From RGIG2206 sp045648425 (GTDB taxonomy: Bacteria; Bacillota; Clostridia; Oscillospirales; Acutalibacteraceae), in contig JAZRNV010000034.1 of assembly GCA_045648425.1 (NCBI GenBank), positions 1-8,308 on the forward strand: a stretch of DNA of 8,308 bases, read 5' to 3'. The notes under the pieces were generated by a model, which worked only from the letters and a program-made list of their open reading frames with translations, was not told where the DNA came from and did no database searches. Of this stretch, positions 5,509 through 8,308 are shown in pieces (the first letter of the stretch is position 1; every line of letters starts with the position of its first letter). Position numbers and translations under genes: made by a program.

Positions 5509-5967
5509 ATGAAAGACACTAAAAAATCGGTTAAGCTATATAACGTGCTTTTCCCCTTTTGGATGCTTATGCTCTTTCCTCAAGTGTGGCTGATAGTTCT
5601 GCCCGGCAATTTTATTATCGACAGCTTGGTTTTGATAATCAGTATGTATGCCTTAAAAATTGCCGATAAAAAGCAGCTGTATAAAAAGCATATCCTTACA
5701 ATTTTCATCTTCGGATTGCTGTCGGATTTTGCCGGCGCGGCATTTTTGCTGTTGACTATGATTCTTGAGGTGGGGCAGATGGGCGACGAGCTTTATTTAA
5801 CTCTGCCTGCGGTGATAATATCAGGGGCTTTGATTTTTGTGCTCAACTATTTTGTCACCTTCAGAAAAGCAGATGCTCAGCATCGGTTGAAATTGTCCAT
5901 AATATTTGCAACGGTTACAGCGCCCTATACCTTTATGATTCCGTCAAGCTGGCTTTACGGCTTTTGA
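5509..5967 (+). CDS. Small integral membrane protein, function unknown
   Basis: The 152-residue protein has four hydrophobic segments, roughly 11-29 (LYNVLFPFWMLMLFPQVW region), 33-50, 61-83 and 97-117, and a weaker fifth at about 128-146 ending in PSSWLYGF. Positively charged loops (KIADKKQLYKKH, RKADAQHRLK) suggest cytoplasmic sides. I recall unnamed clostridial proteins of this length and motif order (FPxWMLxxFPQVWLIVLPGNF) but know no function. ATG 5509 is preferred: AAAGGA (5494-5499) lies nine bases upstream. A TTG at 5473 in the same frame overlaps the previous stop and would add 12 polar residues. It is the last gene of the operon and is followed within a few bases by a strong terminator. 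Confidence 0.8.
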   Translation: MKDTKKSVKLYNVLFPFWMLMLFPQVWLIVLPGNFIIDSLVLIISMYALKIADKKQLYKKHILTIFIFGLLSDFAGAAFLLLTMILEVGQMGDELYLTLPAVIISGALIFVLNYFVTFRKADAQHRLKLSIIFATVTAPYTFMIPSSWLYGF

Positions 5968-5968
5968 A

Positions 5969-6000
5969 CACCCCCCTCCTGTGCTCAGGCGGGGGTTTTA
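5969..6000 (+). terminator. Rho-independent terminator of the four-gene operon
   Basis: ACCCCC pairs with GGGGGT and, inside a small mismatch, CCTG pairs with CAGG around the TGCT loop. It is followed by TTTTA. It begins directly after the membrane protein stop. Confidence 0.88.
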
Positions 6001-6023
6001 ATTGTCTTAAAACGTGTTTTTTC

Positions 6024-6052
6024 TTGTGGCTTTTTGAAAAGTGTGTTATAAT
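6024..6052 (+). promoter_or_regulatory. Sigma-A promoter of the ABM/HD operon
   Basis: TTGTGG (6024-6029), a 17-bp spacer and perfect TATAAT (6047-6052), with extended -10 TGT at 6044-6046. It is 28 bases before the ATG at 6081. Confidence 0.8.
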
Positions 6053-6080
6053 TTTATAAAACTGCAAAAGGAGCATTGCT

Positions 6081-6368
6081 ATGTATACCATCTACGTAAA
6101 GTTTGAATGTCTGCCTCAAAAGCGCGAGCAATTCATAAAAAAGGTAAAGGAAACGGGCATTTTGGATGCCGTGCGCGGTGAGAACGGTTGCATCAGATAT
6201 GACTATTATCTGTCAGAGAGTGACCCCAACGAGCTGCTGCTTATCGAGCAGTGGCAGTCAAAAGAGCATCAGCAAATTCACCTTGACCAGCCCCATATGG
6301 CGCAGCTGCGCTCCTTTAAGGGGGATTATATTGTAAGCACCCTTTTGGGCGAGGTTGAGCTCCTTTAA
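6081..6368 (+). CDS. ABM-fold putative quinol monooxygenase (YgiN-like)
   Basis: At 95 residues it has the exact size of a single antibiotic biosynthesis monooxygenase (ABM) domain. Visible family marks are the opening strand MYTIYVKFEC, the helix KREQFIKKVKETG, the motif E-N-G-C-I-R-Y-D-Y (34-42), the strand ELLLIEQW (51-58) and the downstream H67 and H72. ABM proteins are dimeric ferredoxin-like folds that act as cofactor-free oxygenases or small-ligand binders. In a presumed anaerobe a role in oxidative or quinone detoxification is plausible but is inference. The start is supported by AAAAGGAG (6066-6073), seven bases upstream. It shares a transcript with the HD hydrolase, whose start is 23 bases downstream of the TAA. 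Confidence 0.88.
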   Translation: MYTIYVKFECLPQKREQFIKKVKETGILDAVRGENGCIRYDYYLSESDPNELLLIEQWQSKEHQQIHLDQPHMAQLRSFKGDYIVSTLLGEVELL

Positions 6369-6391
6369 ATTTGATTTGCCGAGGTGTGAAA

Positions 6392-6823
6392 ATGATATAT
6401 ACCGATTTGACCAAAAAGGCCATGAGGGTGTGCTTTGACGCTCATAAAGAGCAAACCGATAAAAGCGGATTGCCCTATGTCTTTCATCCTTTTCATCTGG
6501 CCGAGCAAATGACCGACGAAGAAACCACCATCGTTGCCCTGCTTCACGATGTGGTTGAGGATACAAGCATCACCCTTGACGATTTGGCAGAAATGGGCTT
6601 TGGCAAGGTGATAGTTGAGGCGGTCGCCCTTATGACCCACGCCAAAGGGATAGATTATATGGATTATGTAAGAGCCATTAAGCAAAATCCCGTTGCAAGG
6701 GTGGTCAAGCTGGCCGATTTAAGACACAACTCCGACTTGTCAAGGTTGAATGTTGTGGACGAAAAGGCCCTGAAGCGCCGCGAAAATTATCTTGAGGCTA
6801 TCGCGTTGCTTGAGGAAGATTAA
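6392..6823 (+). CDS. Stand-alone SpoT/MESH1-like HD-domain phosphohydrolase
   Basis: The 143-residue protein is a single HD domain of the RelA/SpoT hydrolase type (HD_4). All signature positions are present: H32 in YVFHP, H52-D53 in ALLHDVVED, E56-D57, D109 in KLADLRHN, and N113. In SpoT and MESH1 these hold the metal and act in ppGpp 3'-pyrophosphate hydrolysis. There is no synthetase, TGS or ACT domain, so by length and layout it is a small alarmone-hydrolase-type protein; hydrolysis of (p)ppGpp or a related nucleotide is expected but untested, and some relatives act on other substrates. ATG 6392 follows GAGGTG (6381-6386) by five bases; the in-frame TTG at 6371 has no such site. It is the second gene after the ABM protein and ends just before a terminator. 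Confidence 0.87.
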   Translation: MIYTDLTKKAMRVCFDAHKEQTDKSGLPYVFHPFHLAEQMTDEETTIVALLHDVVEDTSITLDDLAEMGFGKVIVEAVALMTHAKGIDYMDYVRAIKQNPVARVVKLADLRHNSDLSRLNVVDEKALKRRENYLEAIALLEED

Positions 6824-6828
6824 GTTAA

Positions 6829-6860
6829 AAGCCCCCCGCTTTTGAGCAGGGGGCTTTTTT
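6829..6860. terminator. Bidirectional terminator between convergent genes
   Basis: AAAAGCCCCC and GGGGGCTTTTTT form the stem, with a GC-GC pair nearer the TTTTGA loop. The T-run reads for the plus-strand HD operon and the flanking A-run gives a U-run on the minus strand, where it follows the stop at 6860-6862 of the 160-aa gene. It can therefore serve both. Confidence 0.88.
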
Positions 6861-7342
6861 TAGCAGTTTTCGTATGGGTCAATCAAGGGGCCGTGGCTGT
6901 TGAGCCACTCATCGGCCTCTTGATAGTTCAGGGACTGGAACTCCTCCCCAATGCCCAGCACCACTGCCCTCAGGCAGGGGCCGTAGGGATTTTCACTCTC
7001 CCTAAACTCTACCTCCCAAGGCAGCTTAAAGGTGTCCACCACGGTGGTGCGGTCACCTGCGGCAAAGCGCTCCCCCTTTTCTATCCGTTCGCCAAGCTGG
7101 CGCAGCACCGAATAGCCGCCTTGATTGCAGTGGAAGGTGATCATGGCCTCGATGTTGGGGTGGTTGAACTTCCAATCAAGGCCGATGGTAGTGGCCACCT
7201 GGTAATAAAACCAGGGTCCCAAATCCTCCTCATCCTCTGTTGGCGAGTAGGGCCAAGCAATGTCGGATGTTGCATAGGCCACCGAGGGTTTTCTGTTTTT
7301 TCGGCGCTCTTCCAAGCGCTCTCTTCTTTCTTTATCGGTCAT
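6860..7342 (-). CDS. Unrecognised 160-aa soluble protein
   Basis: I do not recognise the family. Residues 1-18 are a highly charged helix (MTDKERRERLEERRKNRK). The rest is a mixed alpha/beta domain rich in aromatics and acidic residues: DIAWPYSPTEDEEDLGPWFYY, then MITFHCNQGGYSVLRQL, TFKLPWEVEFRESENPYGP, and an end AVVLGIGEEFQSLNYQEADEWLNSH. There is no signal peptide and no membrane segment. ATG at 7340-7342 is chosen because AAGGAGG (7348-7354, minus strand) precedes it by five bases; an upstream in-frame ATG at 7382-7384 lacks a site and lies within the structured leader. Expression is from the strong promoter at 7498-7526 through a leader of about 150 nt able to form a long hairpin, so regulation at the RNA level is possible. 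It converges with the HD gene. Confidence 0.82.
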   Translation of the reverse strand: MTDKERRERLEERRKNRKPSVAYATSDIAWPYSPTEDEEDLGPWFYYQVATTIGLDWKFNHPNIEAMITFHCNQGGYSVLRQLGERIEKGERFAAGDRTTVVDTFKLPWEVEFRESENPYGPCLRAVVLGIGEEFQSLNYQEADEWLNSHGPLIDPYENC

Positions 7343-7370
7343 ATTTTCCTCCTTTTTGCAAAAAAGAAAA

Positions 7371-7479
7371 GGTCGCTTACCCATCTTTTTGCAAAGTTAA
7401 AATTTTTGCGTTTGGGCATAGTACACCCATACCCAAACTGTAAAATTCATTCTTTGCAAATGGGCAAACAACCGTGACC
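7371..7479 (-). promoter_or_regulatory. Structured 5' leader: long multi-segment hairpin
   Basis: Read as minus-strand RNA, the leader folds back through five stacked segments. GGUC/GACC (7476-7479 with 7371-7374) forms the base. Then come a 10-bp stem with two wobbles (7460-7469 with 7375-7384), a perfect 8-bp stem (7452-7459 with 7389-7396), a 6-bp A/U stem (7442-7447 with 7401-7406), and a terminal 10-bp stem with one wobble (7429-7438 with 7410-7419) around a 9-base loop. A U-rich tract (UUUUCUUUUUU) follows the base, then the ribosome site. The role is unknown. Confidence 0.6.
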
Positions 7480-7497
7480 ATTTGATTTGTAGAGCAC

Positions 7498-7526
7498 ATT
7501 CTAACACACCTTTGACGCCTTGTCAA
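7498..7526 (-). promoter_or_regulatory. Strong sigma-A promoter of the 160-aa minus-strand gene
   Basis: On the minus strand: consensus TTGACA (7521-7526), a 17-bp spacer and TAGAAT (7498-7503), with extended -10 TGT (7504-7506). It is the best -35 in the window. It starts 18 bases past the stop of the upstream lipoprotein gene. Confidence 0.85.
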
Positions 7527-7533
7527 GAGGTGT
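7506..7533. promoter_or_regulatory. Palindrome over the promoter (operator or terminator-like)
   Basis: ACACCT (7506-7511) and AGGTGT (7528-7533) bracket TTGAC (7512-7516) and GTCAA (7522-7526), with a 5-base centre and one unpaired base. The palindrome covers the -35 box and the spacer of the minus-strand promoter. On the plus strand it is followed by TTTTTT, so it is also terminator-like in that direction, although no plus-strand gene is seen here. Confidence 0.6.
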
Positions 7534-7544
7534 TTTTTAAAAAA

Positions 7545-8308
7545 TTATAATTTGTTGAAGGGAACCGATAACCAAAAATCACTTATTTCATATGGATAAT
7601 CAGCTATTATCAGGTCGAACTCTTCTTCGGTTATATCTACCGTTTCATCGGGCACAATTTCAAAATAGCGCACCTCATCCATCTCGGGATCGTACATACT
7701 GTAAGCACCGCGAACAAATTGCAGAGTGCCGTCGGGCAGCAGCTTGTAGGTGCGAAAATCATTGTAGTCGGCACCGCTTGAGCTGTTGACGTATAGCTCT
7801 TTGTTTTGCGAAACGTATGCCCGCGAACGCGCCCAATAGGCATCAACAAGCACCGCTTTACCTTCGTAGCAGGTAAATATTGCGGCAATTGATCGGTCAC
7901 GTCGAAGCCAAAAAAGCTCATCGATGCCGTCGCCGTTAAGGTCAAAAAGGGCATAGCCACATTGCGACTGCTCTTTGTCGGGGTGAAGGGTCTGAATGGA
8001 ATCTATTACCATATTTGACCAGTGATAACCGATATCATGGTTTTTGGCGGCAGCAATGGCTTGGCGCAGCTGCTCGCTTATAAGAAGGTCGTGAGCATCC
8101 GTCCAGCCGTCAAAGGATTCGTCTTCCCGAATTTGTAAAATAATCTTGTAATCGGCAATAAGCTGAGCATACTCGCAATTAAGCAGCGGTGCAGAGGCGC
8201 TTAAGCTTGAAGTGGCTGCGCCCGATGAGGTGTTAGATGAGTGGGCATAGGATGAGGTTTGCTGCGACTCAGACGCAGAAAAATCTGTCGGCTCGGTGCA
8301 GCCAACTA
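7545..8308 (-). CDS. Lipoprotein with DxNxDG calcium-loop-like motif (5' end cut by window)
   Basis: The minus frame is open from the right edge to TAA at 7545-7547, 254 codons. The visible N-terminus reads VGC-TEPTD: a lipobox with the cysteine at 8298-8300. The -3 residue is encoded by xTA, so it is Leu, Val or Ile whatever base follows the window. A Ser/Thr-rich linker of about 40 residues follows, typical for surface lipoproteins, then a globular domain: helices (NCEYAQLIADYKIILQ), W-rich stretches and DLNGDGIDEL (7914-7943), an EF-hand/VCBS-like Ca2+ loop with acidic residues at alternate positions, followed by beta strands. The protein is therefore an extracellular, membrane-anchored protein, possibly binding calcium or a polymer; its ligand is unknown. 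The ATG at 8010-8012 is internal, not the start. No clear terminator follows; the next promoter begins 18 bases beyond the stop. Confidence 0.82.
   Translation of the reverse strand, partial: VGCTEPTDFSASESQQTSSYAHSSNTSSGAATSSLSASAPLLNCEYAQLIADYKIILQIREDESFDGWTDAHDLLISEQLRQAIAAAKNHDIGYHWSNMVIDSIQTLHPDKEQSQCGYALFDLNGDGIDELFWLRRDRSIAAIFTCYEGKAVLVDAYWARSRAYVSQNKELYVNSSSGADYNDFRTYKLLPDGTLQFVRGAYSMYDPEMDEVRYFEIVPDETVDITEEEFDLIIADYPYEISDFWLSVPFNKL

Noticed and set aside
7382..7384. An upstream ATG as start of the 160-aa minus-strand protein, or of a leader peptide.
   Set aside because: There is no ribosome site before it and it is buried in the 10-bp stem. AAGGAGG at 7348-7354 supports 7342.
6842..7477. 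A 211-codon plus-strand open frame opposite the 160-aa minus-strand gene.
   Set aside because: It starts inside the terminator hairpin, lacks a ribosome site and promoter, and crosses the leader of the minus-strand gene. The minus-strand gene has a strong promoter and ribosome site.

Overview
The window looks like a chromosomal stretch from an anaerobic, low-to-moderate GC Clostridia (Bacillota), plausibly an Oscillospiraceae/Ruminococcaceae-type gut organism. Support comes from strong AAGGAGG-type ribosome binding sites, sigma-A promoters that nearly all carry an extended -10 (TGn before the -10 box), Firmicutes-type families (YitT, XRE plus zinc ribbon, lipoproteins with DxNxDG motifs), and a small inverted-repeat element of a kind I associate with this group. 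The assignment is inference; there is no rRNA or other marker gene here.

Left part (1-4200), AT-rich and built from single-gene units: a 5'-truncated XRE regulator with a zinc ribbon (2-634), a YitT-family membrane protein (833-1699), a small P-loop kinase-like protein (1928-2440), a small secreted or lipoprotein (2586-3068) and an ankyrin-like protein (3320-4027). Most have a recognisable promoter of their own. Four of the gaps end in copies, one partial, of the same dispersed repeat (636-744, 1811-1854, 2441-2527, 4053-4157), which ends in a terminator-like hairpin. A separate 131-bp palindromic MITE-like element lies at 3102-3232.

Middle part (4160-6860), more GC-rich and organised as two operons. 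The first (4231-5967) encodes a four-repeat beta-flower-like protein, a YbjN-like protein, a FlaR/adenylate-kinase-like P-loop protein and a small membrane protein, and closes with a terminator at 5969-6000. The second (6081-6823) encodes an ABM-fold (antibiotic biosynthesis monooxygenase) protein and a stand-alone SpoT/MESH1-like HD hydrolase, and closes with a terminator at 6829-6860.

Right part (6860-8308), minus strand: an unrecognised 160-aa protein (6860-7342) with its own strong promoter and a leader of about 150 nt that can fold into one long multi-segment hairpin (7371-7479). Upstream of it is a lipoprotein with a calcium-loop-like motif, cut by the right edge (7545-8308).

The points most worth a second look are the 3'-end repeat family with compensated hairpins, the MITE arms that keep a palindrome but not its sequence, the structured leader at 7371-7479, and the palindrome overlapping that gene's promoter.
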